A stretch of DNA of 64,000 bases, from assembly GCA_003952965.2 (NCBI GenBank), contig CM025855.1, positions 8,818,441 to 8,882,440 of the forward strand, read 5' to 3'. The DNA comes from Morella rubra. Taxonomy: Eukaryota; Streptophyta; Magnoliopsida; Fagales; Myricaceae. The notes under the pieces were generated by a model. The model saw only the letters and a list, made by a program, of their open reading frames with translations. It was not told the DNA's origin and did no database searches. The translations under genes were made by a program, and so were the position numbers. Below are positions 12,803-24,069 of the stretch, piece after piece (the stretch's first letter is position 1; each line of letters starts with the position of its first letter).

Positions 12803-13235
12803 GGGATAACTATATTTTTTATCCCTAAACTTTAAAGAGTTGACACATTGCACCCAAAATTTTGAATTTTGAGACACTTTATTCTTGAACTTTTGACCAT
12901 CGGACACACATTGCACCCTGCCATCAATTTTTTTGTCAACTTGGACGGATAATAGTGTAGGTGACTGACATGTGATTTTTGTTTTTGGTGTGTAATTTTA
13001 CATTAATCCCCTAAATAGGGGGCCAACTTAAAAGGAAGAGTGGATGGTAAAAATGTAAAATCACACTCCAAAAAATCACGTGCCCATCATGAGAGTCATT
13101 TTCTGTCCAAGTTGATTGAAGAGTGCACTATACCAGATCTCTCAAAGTTCAGCTATGAAATGTTTCAAAATTTAAAGTTTAGATTGTAATGTACTAGCCC
13201 CACCAAAATTTTAAGGTGAAAAATGTATTTATCCT
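12803..13235. mobile_element. MULE-type MITE (GGGATAA ends)
   Basis: 433 bp. The left end starts GGGATAACTATATTTTTTAT and the right end, reverse-complemented, starts AGGATAAATACATTTTTCAC. Both arms contain variants of a 'cannot reach / cacattgcaccc' AT-rich TIR common to plant MULE MITEs. Flanking 9-mers TAAAAATAA and TAAAAATTA (8/9) are consistent with the 9-bp target duplication of Mutator-like elements. Non-coding. Confidence 0.7.
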
Positions 13236-13427
13236 TAAAAATTAAATTAAGCAATTAGCTAAGTTATTCTTATTCCATTAACCAAAGTGAGAATTTCCTC
13301 TATATTTTATAGGATAATTAATTGTTTTATATTAGATTACAGAATAATTAATTATTATTATTTTTTTTTATCAATATCAATAGATCACTGATTTTTTTTT
13401 TTACATACTTTTGCTTCTTAAAAATAT

Positions 13428-13761
13428 GGGATAAATACACTTTTCATCCATTAATTATGAGAGGTCTAACATATTACACTCTAAACAACTAGATTTGATA
13501 CAATGTACCCTATAATTACCAATTTTAGACACTTTGTACTTTCTGTCAAATTTTTAGATTAAAATGAGGATAATGTCTTTTACATACTTTGCATAGGTTG
13601 AAGATATTGTTGTCTAACTTATTAAATTCTTAGTTGTATTATTATAGATGAAAGGTGCAAAGTGTCTAATGGAATGTGCAATATGTCAAAGTGAATATAT
13701 AGTTTAAAGTGCAATGCATCAAAATCTTGACACTTGATTAGTAAAAAATGTATTTATCCAA
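13428..13761. mobile_element. MULE-type MITE (GGGATAA ends), second copy type
   Basis: 334 bp, starting GGGATAAATACACTTTTCAT, with a right end that reverse-complements to TTGGATAAATACATTTTTTA. Flanking 9-mers TAAAAATAT and AAAAAATAT match at 8/9. Non-coding, with phrases about GTGCAAAGTGTCTAA in the right arm that recur in the other GGGATAA elements here. Confidence 0.65.
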
Positions 13762-14170
13762 AAAAAATATATTTATATCCTAGGCATAGAGGGATGAGCT
13801 AGGGTATGCAAGCTGGCCATGACCTACACCAGCCTCCCAATTTAGTAGAAATTTTTGGAAAATTTTATTTTTAATCCTTAAAAAATCCTTGAATTTTTTA
13901 AATGAAAAAAAATTAATCCTTAAACTTTTCCATCCCGCGAATAAAATCCTACTGTCACCTATCTGTTAACGTGGCCACTGAAGGCAGGAGATTTTCTCCA
14001 AAGCTAGCTTGCTTCAATATTCAGTCTCCTGATCCGAACGATGTCCTCTGATTTATTTTTCTCTCTCACCTCCAGCTCACCTAAATTTCCAACATATTTC
14101 CCCTTCTCGAAAACCTAGTACGAGTTACCTTGCATATTACACCAGGGAGCTTCGGAGTACTGAAAGAAAT
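13762..14170. other. intergenic; possible half MULE TIR
   Basis: Around 13860-13990 there is AT-rich text of the kind found in MULE TIRs (AATCCTTGAA, TAACGTGGCC), but no matching partner arm was found. No gene. Confidence 0.3.
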
Positions 14171-14617
14171 AGGCAGAATCTTTCCTCGTTTATCTGAAAT
14201 CGTCTTGAATAGTATTTATTTAATAAATAGAAAGTTAGTTTAGGAAAAAGCGTTTGCCAGAAGAAATCTCATAAAAAAGTATACGCGAAGGCGTTTGCTT
14301 CTAATCTTCCTCTTCCTTTAGGCAGAATCTTTCCTCGTTTATCTGAAATCGTCTTGAATAGTATTTATTTAATAAATAGAAAGTTAGTTTAGGAAAAAGC
14401 GTTTGCCAGAAGAAATCTCATAAAAAAGTATACGCGAAGGCGTTTGCTTCTAATCTTCCTCTTCCTTTAGGCAGAATCTTTCCTCGTTTATCTGAAATCG
14501 TCTTGAATAGTATTTATTTAATAAATAGAAAGTTAGTTTAGGAAAAAGCGTTTGCCAGAAGAAATCTCATAAAAAAGTATACGCGAAGGCGTTTGCTTCT
14601 GATCTTTCTCTTCCTTT
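14171..14617. repeat. three tandem 149-bp repeats
   Basis: Units start at 14171, 14320 and 14469, each with AGGCAGAATCTTTCCTCG. They contain ATTTATTTAATAAATAGAAA and end in TTTGCTTCTAATCTTCCTC (the last unit has GATCTTTCTC). The first two are almost identical and the third differs at only a few bases near its end. There are no spacers, so this is not a CRISPR array. No reading frame continues through the units. Confidence 0.93.
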
Positions 14618-14743
14618 TCCTTCACCACTTAAAGTGCCTTTCGGAATTCCCTCCATACGTTCAAGGTCTGAACCTTCATCATTGATGATAACGACATAAC
14701 ATGGTGATCCAACATTTCTGATAAGTCCCTAAAATACACTTAG

Positions 14744-15667
14744 GTCCGTTTGTTTGCCTGTAAAATTATTGTTCTAGGTAAAAAAATTTTATTGAAATAT
14801 TTTCAAGAATTTTTTTTTTTTGATGTTTGACACGTTTAATAATTTAGGTATTTACATAAAAAGGCTTAATTATCGTATAGGTCTATATAATTATACTTTT
14901 GACATTTTAGTTCCTCAGATATCGATTTCAACCTGTCGAGTTCATAAAGTAAGTTTTTTAGACAAATCAATTTCCCCTCCTATTGTGGTTAGCCAATATA
15001 AAGAATTGTGCTTATGCAGATTTTAGATGTCATCTCAACGCCAATTGTAGGCTGCCTTATGACCTGAAATTTTTTCTCAAAATTCTAATATTTAGTCCTT
15101 AAAGTACTGTTTCAACGTGAAGGTCCCTGAGGTACACTTTTGCGATAAAAATTTGTTCTCACATTTGACATTTCAATTGCTGTTAGCCAACTAAAGGAGA
15201 AGTATCCACGTGGCCTGGAAAGAGAAGAATATTAAACTATAATGCAACCTTTAAATTCAATTTTTATTTAAAAATATTACTTTTTATTTATAATAATTTT
15301 TTATTTTTAATAGAAAATTTAATAATTTTATGTTGGAGGGGCATTTCTGTCATTTTACATATGGTTCAATGGCCAAATAAAAAAAATGCAATAATTGATT
15401 GTTTTTGAAACAAGGAGGAATAAAATATTTTGGAACTTGAGGAGGTTTACTGAAATTTGCCGTAGATATGATTATATTATAGTGTTCACCCAAAAAAAAA
15501 ATTTGATTTACAAAAATTTGATATTAGTTTGTTTTCTGGAAAATAATAAAACTTTTACAGTTGACTTGAAAACTTTTTACTTTGACATCATTTTCAAATG
15601 CTTGCCAAATACCTAAAACAAGTAAAACAAATTACGAAATTTGTTTTACAAGCAAACAAACAGACCC
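14744..15667. mobile_element. Tourist/PIF-Harbinger-like MITE
   Basis: Left end GGTCCGTTTGTTTGCCTGTA. The right end reverse-complements to GGGTCTGTTTGTTTGCTTGT. It is flanked on both sides by TTA, the usual PIF/Harbinger target triplet. The 924-bp interior is AT-rich and non-coding. Long for a MITE; the middle (about 14860-15390) has its own MULE-TIR-like phrases and may be a nested insertion. Confidence 0.65.
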
Positions 15668-17143
15668 TTAGACTAGAAGCATATCAGAGAAAAAAATTTT
15701 GGTCTCAAAACTTCAATCATAACAAGTTTTAATAAGGCTTGTGATGTTGTCAACACATGAAGGACCTGTTAGGACTGAAACTCTAAAGAAAAAATTTATG
15801 TCCCAAAGTTTCAAACCTAACATATCCTAACAAGAGTTGTGATATTGTCAGCACATTAAGGATATGTTAAGACTGAAGTTTTAGGATTGATATTTTGGAG
15901 TTTCGGTGGCATATCTAACCTAGAAAAATAACAAGAAAGGGATTACTTTATGTTGCCTAAGTTTCCACAACAGACCATAAACAAAACACATGGTATAATC
16001 AGTACCAGAAGCCAAAGATCACGTTTGCTTATGAAAAAGATAAAGCTAAAGATTACGTAGGATATATTATTATATATATGATATATCAGAATTCCTCATT
16101 TGGTGGAGGATTACCAGCAATTGGTTTTCCGTAAATAAGGAACACGTGGAAAGGAAAATTCTGGTTCTTCTTATGAGCAACGCTTAATTGTCTGGCCAGA
16201 AACCTCCTTCCTCTGGTGAGAAGACAACTGTAAACCTCAACTAAAACCAATTTTTTTTTTCTTCTAAAGCACTTAAAGGTCGGGGACGCCATAACTGGAA
16301 AGGAAAGCAACAGAGAAAGGGAAGTCATCTACATTTCTCAATCTCTTATCTGCTTCATGTCATCATCTTTAACTGCTATCAGTACTCAAAAGCAATTTTA
16401 AGATTAAACACTTATTTGGTCCCTCGGTTTTGGTCACAATTCAAAATTGATCCTTAAGAATTTAGTTTGATCATAGGCAGTCCCAAGATTTTTTTTTACA
16501 AATATCAAATTGGTCCTTCTATTAACTCCTGTCAAATAAATAATTTAAAGTTGTGCCAGTGCCATGAACAAGTCAATTAATTTATTAAACTTGTTTCATC
16601 TAGCCATGTCATGCCCACACTTTCAATCCCTGCCATATCGTTTGGAGACCATCGAATTTAAAACGAATATTCATCAATTGGAAAAAAAGTTAGTCCTTGA
16701 TTTATTCCTTTCGTGAGGCTGACGTTAATGAATTAACGAAACGACTGATGTTGAGTTGGCTCTTACGTGTCACATGGTATCCAACCAAAATGTGAAATGC
16801 GTCACTCATGGCATATTAGAGATTTCAGATTGGATTTTAACATTTTAGACAAGGCAGCCAAAAAACAAAATCCAATCCCAAAAGTCGTTTGCCTTCTCCT
16901 GATCGTCCCCAACGCATGAAAAAAATCCCAAAATTCATTATTCTCTGAGAAACCCTAGCTCACTGCATTTGACCCCATCCGACTAAGGTACTAACTCCAG
17001 AAAAATCAATGCTTTAATTTGGGCTATTTGTTCACCAAAGTAAGCCAATTAATTAAGTGCTTAGCTCCTCTGCAACTATAATGGCTTTTCAGTAATAATC
17101 ATGGTGAAAAATTGTCCGTGCAAGAAAACTTTGGTACTGTAGT
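15668..17143. other. intergenic, decayed repeats
   Basis: An imperfect direct repeat lies at about 15690-15900 (ATGTTGTCAACACATGAAGG / ATATTGTCAGCACATTAAGG context). A MULE-TIR-like segment (TTTGGTCCCTC, 16410 onward) has no partner found. No recognisable gene. Confidence 0.35.
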
Positions 17144-17906
17144 TAGGGGTGCTCATTTGCACCGGCGGTAGCGATTTTAACTGCTAAAATCGCCACGAGT
17201 AGGTACCGTAACTGACACAAGGGCGGTTATTGTGCCTTAGCGGTGCGGTGACGGTGACAAATATGTGATTCCGTCAATTGCAGTGAGGTGACGGATTTTC
17301 GTCAAACTGTCACCTACACTACCATTAACCACCCATAGTTGAGACTTGAGATAATTATTGATTATGTGACATACTTTTATTGGCTTTTGTTGGAATATGT
17401 TAGTTGGTTTATGTCACATTGTTGGACACTTTTATTGGACTTTAGTCATTATGTTTGAATATGATATTATGTTGGACTTTTAGACAGCTTATTATATTTG
17501 TTATGATTATTAATGATTATGATATTATGTTTGAATAGGTTATGATATTTGTCCATTTGATATGATTATTGATTATGATATTATGTTGAAATTTAAACAG
17601 GTTATGATATTTGAATGATTATATTTGTTGCTTATATATAGGCATCAAATGGTCTTAATGGTCCAAAAAAATCCAAGAAAACAGCCCAAAACAGTAAAAA
17701 AAATGAAAAGCCTGTCTTTTTTTTGCCCCTAACGGTTATACGGTTTAAGCGATTACCGTATAACTGTTACCGTTAATACCGTCACCAGCAAAGGCGGTTA
17801 TTGTGCCTTAGCGGTGCGGTGGCGGTGTCAATATGTGATTCCGTCAATTGCGGTGACAGTATGGTTTTCGCCAAACCGTCACCTACACTACCGTTAACCA
17901 CCCCTA
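17144..17906. mobile_element. TAGGGGTG-family hAT-like element, copy 2
   Basis: 763 bp, starting TAGGGGTGCTCATTTGCACC and ending AACCACCCCTA. Flanking 8-mers ACTGTAGT and CTTGTAGT agree at 6/8, as expected for an aged hAT target duplication. Direct ~180-bp modules (17144-17333 and 17738-17906, both with GGTTATTGTGCCTTAGCGGT) bracket a ~400-bp AT-rich core of repeated TGATTATGATATTATGTT-like text. No coding sequence. Clearly homologous along its length to 11280-12050. Confidence 0.82.
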
Positions 17907-18042
17907 CTTGTAGTATCGAATTCGCCAAAGTAAACCAATTAAATACATACCTGTAGAGAAAATTGCCTTAATTATTTTTCTAAGAATTTCTGTAACTTTT
18001 TTTTATACAGTTACTTATTTTGTTCAGCACTTTTTTTTTTTT

Positions 18043-18226
18043 TTAATTATGACATGACTTTTCGTTGGACATGTTTTATTAATCTTCTAATTGGCGTGGT
18101 AGAAATTGAACACGTGTCATATTTATGACACACTGTAAAATTATTAGATATAAGATAAACCGAAGAATCAATTTAATAGTGATGAAAAATCCCAGGACTT
18201 AAATGAAAACATCAATTTTCTTCCGC
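18043..18226. repeat. tandem duplication, intact copy 1
   Basis: About 184 bp, beginning with AATTATGACATGACTTTTCG and running through ACACGTGTCAT to ATGAAAACATCAATTTTCTT. The second copy starts directly after it (about 18229) but is split by the large MULE. Its head is at 18229-18266 and its tail at 30951-31110. The two copies agree closely apart from scattered substitutions. Confidence 0.85.
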
Positions 18227-18266
18227 TTATTATGACATGACTTTTTCATTGGACATGTTTTATTAT

Positions 18267-18479
18267 GGGAAAATTACACTTTGCACCCCTGAACTATGGG
18301 GTACCTGACACTTTGCACCCCCTTGTCTTGATTTCGTGACATTGGGCCCACGAACTTCTGATTTCCATCAATTGCCACCCCGAAGCCAATTTCTTCGTTA
18401 AGACTGACGGTATTAAGCGCACGTGCCGTCCACATGAGGCACTTAAAAATTTTCTCCTCGTTTTGCCCTCCATTATTCT
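18267..18479 (+). repeat. MULE left terminal inverted repeat
   Basis: 213 bp starting GGGAAAATTACACTTTGCAC. It matches the reverse complement of 30738-30950 along its full length with only about a dozen differences. The inner end is TTTTGCCCTCCATTATTCT. Confidence 0.95.
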
Positions 18480-18624
18480 ATCCGTTTAGAATTTCAAATA
18501 CGCATTCATCCCCTCCTCGAAGTATCTTTTCCCGAGCAGTCGAAAATCTGGCATTCCCTCCAAAAGAAATAGTTGAGCCCTAGTGGTGCCTGAAATCCAA
18601 ATTAACCGAAGAAATTGTTTGGAA

Positions 18625-19508
18625 ATGGCGTCATAGTGGTAAGAGCTTCTGCATTTTTCCCTCTCCTTGCTCTGTATGTTGTGCATTTTTTCCCTCTTGT
18701 TGCTGTGAACGTTTCTTCGAACAATCTGGTCTCCGTCGTGGGAAGTGTATTTTCTATTTCAGAGACTTTAACTGGATTTAGTGGCTAGTTTTTTATACTA
18801 TTCCCTAGGTTGAGTTGTAATGGTTCTGTTTTCTTCATTTTCACATTTTTTTAAGCAATTCACCTCCATCACCAAGTACTGCAAGTTCGGCGACAAGCAT
18901 AGGTGGAGATTCAACTAAAATTCCTATTTGTTACTGTGGAGTTGAATCTTGCCTGAAGACTGCCTACACAGAAGCAAATTTTGGCAGAAAGTTTTTTAGT
19001 TGTGTGAACCACAAGGTAATACCTTGTATATGTAGTTTTAGTACGTATGTTTATTATTGCGCTGAAATCTTTATACATGATATGAATGCAGTTTGGGAGA
19101 TCATGCGGGTTTTTCATGTGGTTTGATCCTCCTATATGTATCCATGGAAGGAGGGTTTTAAGCTGTATTCGGGAGAGGCACGAAAGGACACGTGTAGAGA
19201 TTGAAATAGAGAGTCATCTCAAAACAAAGGAGGATGAGTATGCGAAGCGCATTGCAACGATGGAGGAGGAGTATGGGAAGCGCACTGCAAGGATGGAGGA
19301 GGAGTATGCGAAGTGCAGTGCGATGATAGAACACAATATGGCACGGCTACGATTAGAGTTGGTTTCCACAAAATATAGTCACAATGATGAGAAGAAATTC
19401 TATAGGAGGATGTTGACTTTCTCGTGGGTGTTGATTGTTTTGTTGTTGTTGCCTTCTATGTATGTTACAAAGAAGGAAGTGGGTGTTTCTCTACCATTGG
19501 CACCATAA
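18625..19508 (+). CDS. GRF-type zinc-finger, coiled-coil, single-pass membrane protein (MULE passenger or second gene)
   Basis: Resembles the plant 'At4g04775-like' GRF-finger proteins, whose role is unknown. Probable exons: 18625-18638, 18856-19015, 19092-19508, all GT-AG and in phase. Exon 2 and 3 together carry the finger (CYCGVESC, then GRKFFSCVNHKFGRSCGFFM), with Cys residues in the GRF pattern. A charged coiled coil follows, with near-repeats of EEEYAKR/EEEYGKR/EEEYAKC. A hydrophobic segment (FSWVLIVLLLLPSMYV) lies close to the C-terminus. Exon 1 would read ATG GCG TCA TAG, so codon 4 is a stop. Either this is a nonsense mutation or the true start lies elsewhere. The gene lies just inside the left TIR and is transcribed toward the transposase. 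Function in transposition is not known; I infer only physical linkage. Confidence 0.75.
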
Positions 19509-20189
19509 AGTGAAGTTTGAATTTGGTCATATAGTTGCCTGGATGATTGGCTTGTATTTTCAACAATATTGACATATGTAGTAGTGGAATATGTAAATGG
19601 AAATCTATCATTTGTATTGCTGAACTTGTAAGTGCCTTCAAAGGTAGTTCTTGAAATTTGTATTGCTACCTACCATGTATGCAATGAATCATTGCTATGT
19701 ACCTTGTATTGCTATTTTTTGATCATATCTGTTTAAAGCAAATAAAGGCATTTGTTGTAATGTACCCGGTATAACCTTAAGGCAGGTCTTCTCAACATCA
19801 AAAACATCCATTTTAGTAGCATGAATATGCTCCAAAATGTATCAAATACATTTAAAAGACCCATATCAGTAGCATGAATATGCTCCAAAATGTACCCAAA
19901 TGTATCAAATACATCCAAAAGACCCATATCAGTAGCATGAATATGAGTCCAAAATATAAACACGACCTAAATACCAATGTGCCAAAAAACAGTGGTATTA
20001 CACAACATTGTGCCAAAAATACCAATGTGCTTACTTCCACCTAAATACACAACATTGTGACAAAAACAGCCATAAACTATTCCTAAGTATGCTTGTCATT
20101 ATTCTGGTTTGCAATGAAACCACTCCCAAACTGAGCCCATAATGTTTGCGGAGTGCCCAACTCACTCTCCCTAGTTGCCTACTTGGTTC
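19509..20189. other. MULE internal spacer between the two convergent genes
   Basis: Non-coding 3' regions of the GRF-finger gene and the transposase. Includes the imperfect tandem repeat at 19815-19960. No other gene recognised. Confidence 0.6.
19815..19960. repeat. 53/63-bp imperfect tandem repeats
   Basis: Three units start at 19815, 19868 and 19931 with AGTAGCATGAATATG. The first two continue CTCCAAAATGTA and ATCAAATACAT..AAAAGACCCATATC; the second has a 10-bp insertion. Non-coding, located between the two MULE genes. Confidence 0.85.
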
Positions 20190-22963
20190 ATGGGTTACTT
20201 CGTCGTTGCCAGCAATGTCCTCCACAACAATAGGATCCTCCTGCCGATTCCATGACTTGACGAGGTACCGGATTTCCTTCCAACTTGCTCCGCCAATCTT
20301 CCAGACCTTCGATGCACCCTAGATCCAATCGAAGACAGCGACTGTGATGCACTCATTGGTCTGCTCTTCCTCCGCTCTGTGACAGCAACTGTAGGCTGAG
20401 ATGCAACCTCTGTTACTGGAGTTTGAGGCGTTGCAGGTTGTGGTATAGTCTGAGGGGCTACAGGTGGAGGTGGTATGATTTTTGCTGTTTTTCCTCCACT
20501 TCTTGTTCTTGCTACAGGAGGTTGACTTAATACATTTTCTTCGTTCTACAAACATGATACAAAAATCGTGGCATAGTTAAGAAAATCACAAAGTTCAAAC
20601 TCTGGGTCATAAAAACCCAAATAAACTTGAGTTTCCAAATGCAAAGCCCACTAACCCCTGTGATATCGAAATAAGTAGACAGGAACCAACTCCTTATACT
20701 CAGCAATTGCAAACAAATCAGGGCATACTCAGCAATTTGCATTGCAATGATCAGACATCATTGACAACACAACCCATATACAATACCATTTATCAGGACC
20801 AGAATAGGATGCTAGTACAAAGTCTGGAGGCCCATATATAGGAGTTCAATTCCTTAATTACTCGTAGGTTTTCATATGCTCCAGAGTATTTTATTCATAC
20901 TTGTAGAACCATCTTAGCAGGCAAAATGAACATTACATTATGAAGGGATGCAATTACAAAGATTGAAAAATTAAAAACTTACCTGTCCACATATAGGAGT
21001 TTGTGTTTGCTGCAAGGGAGAAGATGAAATTAAGAATAAGTATTGCAGAAATATATACTAAGGACATGATATAAAATTAAGTACAAATGGGCTTACTGTT
21101 GCTAAAATTTCAACTGGAACCGTCTCATTCTCTTGCAGTACCGACCCAGCTGCTTGTGAAAAAGTTGCCCTGGACTTTTTACGTTTATTCTTACGTGATT
21201 GACCGGGCTGAGTGGTGGGCGGAGCGTGCTGCGTAGAGGCTGAAGTGGACTGACTGGCTGAGTGGACTGACTGGGCGGGGGTGTTTGCTGCGTAGAGGCT
21301 GATGTGGGCATTGACTCATCAGCAAGTGAAAAGGGCTTTTCAAAGGACAAAAGAAATTTGTTAGCAATGTCAAGTAAAAAATTCAAACTTATATATTAAA
21401 GAAAAACAGTGAAGACGTACACTGTCCAAGCCGAACTCTGAGGCTAGGGAAATGTCCTCATCGCCTACAAATGGGGCAGCTGCAGCACTCATGCCTTGAC
21501 GTCTCAAGGCTGCTGCTTTCCTTCTAGGACATGTCCTTTTATTGTGGCCAGCTTGCTTGCATTCTGTACACCTCATTGCAACTCCACCCTTCGTCATACG
21601 CGGACCATTGCTTCGAGGCTCATCCTGGCCTCTCCTTCGAACCTTCTTAGGCCTTCCAGGTTAGGTCCGAACGGTTGGAGGACTAATGGGATCGTAGCTG
21701 GTCTTAATCCATTGATCTTTAATGATCTTCGCTAGGCATTGGATAGATCATATGATTATAACTCAGCATGTACATGTCCTTGCTGAACCAGGGGTGGATA
21801 TAGTCCTCTAGGTTGCCCCCATCGTAAAGTATGGTAGAGAATGCATGAGGACATGAATCCCCGTCAAATCCCACTTTCGGCAGCCACATCTTCTAAGCTG
21901 TAGGTTGACCACAAACTGTTGGTGTCTGTGCTCCACTTCGAACAACCCTTGACCAGCATAGGTTGGAAGGTAGTGACAAGACTCCACGGCTGCAGCCTCA
22001 AGCTTCTCAAGTATCTTAGGCAGATGGTCTTGTCATACTTTTCCATCCCGACCCTTTTAATTGGTATCGTCGCATCAGCTTTTTCCGGATCATCTCAAAC
22101 ATCGTGATGATTGGCTTGTCACGAGCTTTGAAGATGTACGAATTGAAGCACTTAGACAGATTGTTCACGAGGAGGTTTGATTTCACATCCGGATTGAAGT
22201 ACGCTCTTGACCATTGTCTTGGGTCAATGTCATTAAGCCACTTCCATGCCTCTGGTGACAACTTCTTCAGTTCATCCATCACTTGGACAAACTTCCATTC
22301 CGTATATGCAGAAGCAGCAGCCCATAACTTATCTTTCAAGGCGACGCCCCGATGACCAGCATCTCTGTAATTGGCGTAAAGGTGCCTTATGCATATTCGG
22401 TGGTCAGCATTGGGCATGACTGCCTCGAAACTCGGGATCAGTCTCTACAAAACAACATAAACATAGGAAATTAAATTTAGCCGAAGATATATGTAGTAAA
22501 TGGATATTAACAGACAAGTTCCATCACCTTCTGACGATCCGAGATAAATGCCCAACCACAAAATGGAGGTTGACCCAAGTCCGAGATCAAAGTCTCTAGG
22601 AACCAACTCCAACTGTCTTTGACTTCGGCCTCCATTGCGGCATTGCAAGCAGGTACATATTATCGTTTGCATCTCTAGATACTGCTGTAAGCAGTTGCCC
22701 TTTGAACGGGCCCTTCAAGAAACATCCATCAAGACCAATCTATGGCCTGCAACCCTTTTTAAAACCGTTTTTCATCCCTCCCAGGAAACATACATTCGCT
22801 GGAACGTGGGTGTCAACTCGGGAGGTATCCTCTCCAGCTTACTAGAATACAACTCCCTCTGTTAGTCTCCCTCAACGTCGCTGCGTAGTCCCACAAACAG
22901 CGATATTGATCTGAATTTGCCAAAGATCTTGGCCCGTGCCGCTCTCCTAGCCCAATACACTTG
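20190..22963 (-). pseudogene. MULE transposase, C-terminal half (decayed)
   Basis: Continues the reading from 27611 across the nested hAT. Readable in order on the minus strand: start of the MULE catalytic domain at about 22955-22750, with first acidic residue in GLDGCFLKG; WFLETLISDLGQPPFCGWAF with the second Asp in FISDRQK (about 22600-22530); a GT-AG intron (about 22528-22447); then PNADHRICIRHLYANYR, the C-x2-H motif of MULE transposases; and the helical region ending near KKLMRRYQLK (22040). A SWIM-type segment lies at about 21900-21830 (CGCRKWDLTG then, frameshifted, SCPHAF). A CCHC knuckle lies near 21560-21600 (CTECKQAGHNKRTC). Low-complexity Pro/Ser/Gln tails with RKNKRKKSR and RRSGRLA follow, to about 20190. 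Frameshifts at about 22920 and 21860 plus others in the tail make this a pseudogene. Confidence 0.88.
22956..22963. repeat. 8-bp target-site duplication, left (hAT)
   Basis: TACACTTG directly before the hAT end TAAGGGTG. The identical 8-mer follows the other end at 27603-27610. Confidence 0.95.
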
Positions 22964-24069
22964 TAAGGGTGGGCACCGGAACGGATGGAACCGGAATGGC
23001 CCATTCCGGTTCCGGTTCGGTACCCACCGGAATTACATTTTTTATTCCGGTTCCATTCCGGAATTAACCAGAATGGAACTGGAATTGGAACCGGAATTTC
23101 CGGAACCGGAAACCTGAAATTTCGGTTCCTTATCTGGGCCTGAAAGGCCCAGATTTAGTTTGGGCCCATTGTTTTCTACTGCAATCCATTATTTTATTAC
23201 GTTAACAACACATGTATACAGGTAAAAAAGGAAGTGAACTGCTATTGCGCCAAACTTCCAATTCTCTCTTTTAAAGATTTTATTAAATGTTTAATGTGCT
23301 TTTGGACCTCTGGTAGTGTCCTTTCTACTGCAAGTCTGTCAATTTCGTTTGCCAAAATGCTTTGAAGAGTGAAGACCAAATTGAAGACCAAAATGCCAAT
23401 GCCAAAATAAGACACAGCCGTCCAACTCCAATTCAATTGAAGACCCAGTGAACTATCGTCCAACTCCAAAACCAAAATAAACACCTCATTAAAATTACAG
23501 CTAAACAACTAAATTCCAAAACAAAATAAACACAGCCAAATAAACTCTAAATTCAAATTACAAAAAAACAACTAAACAAATAATTAACCATACAAATAAC
23601 TAAATAAGTAAACAACTAAACCAGTAAACATTCATCAAATAATGCAAATTCAAAGAGGCAAACTCTAAATTAAAATTACAATGTTCTTTGAAATTTTAAA
23701 AAACAATTAAAAGATAAAGATTAAAGGACATCCAAATTGAAAATCCCAAACTTCATAGTTCATCCAACATTCCAAGCTTCTCCATCACTACAAAAAACAA
23801 AAACAAAACAAAACATTTATAAAAGAAATATTAAGACAATCAAATAATCAATTAACAAAACAAAATATTTATGAGAGAAATACTAAGACAACCAACCAAA
23901 TAAAAATTCAACTATTTAAGGCTCCAAGCTTGATCATGTTTAGCATATCTCAAGTTCTCCATCTCTACAAAAGACAAATACAAAACAAAACAAAAATATT
24001 TATAAAGAATTATTACGACAACCAAATAATCAATAACAATTAACAAAATAAAACATATATCTAGTGTAC
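22964..24069. other. hAT 3' non-coding region
   Basis: Subterminal CCGGAA-rich zone, then about 900 bp of A-rich non-coding sequence with repeated AACTAAATAA/AAACAAAAC-like text and imperfect direct repeats (about 23760-23890 and 23930-24060, CAAGCTT..CTCCATC..TACAAAA). An open frame at 23242-23508 has no recognisable domain and I do not call it. Confidence 0.6.

Noticed and set aside
14171..14617. CRISPR-like array
   Set aside because: The 149-bp units are directly adjacent with no spacers, and the sequence is a plant nuclear genome.
19733..20040. Repetitive frames on the minus strand
   Set aside because: They translate the non-coding 53/63-bp tandem repeat inside the MULE.
23242..23508. 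88-residue frame at the hAT 3' side
   Set aside because: No transposase motif and positioned after the end of the dimerisation domain; chance reading.
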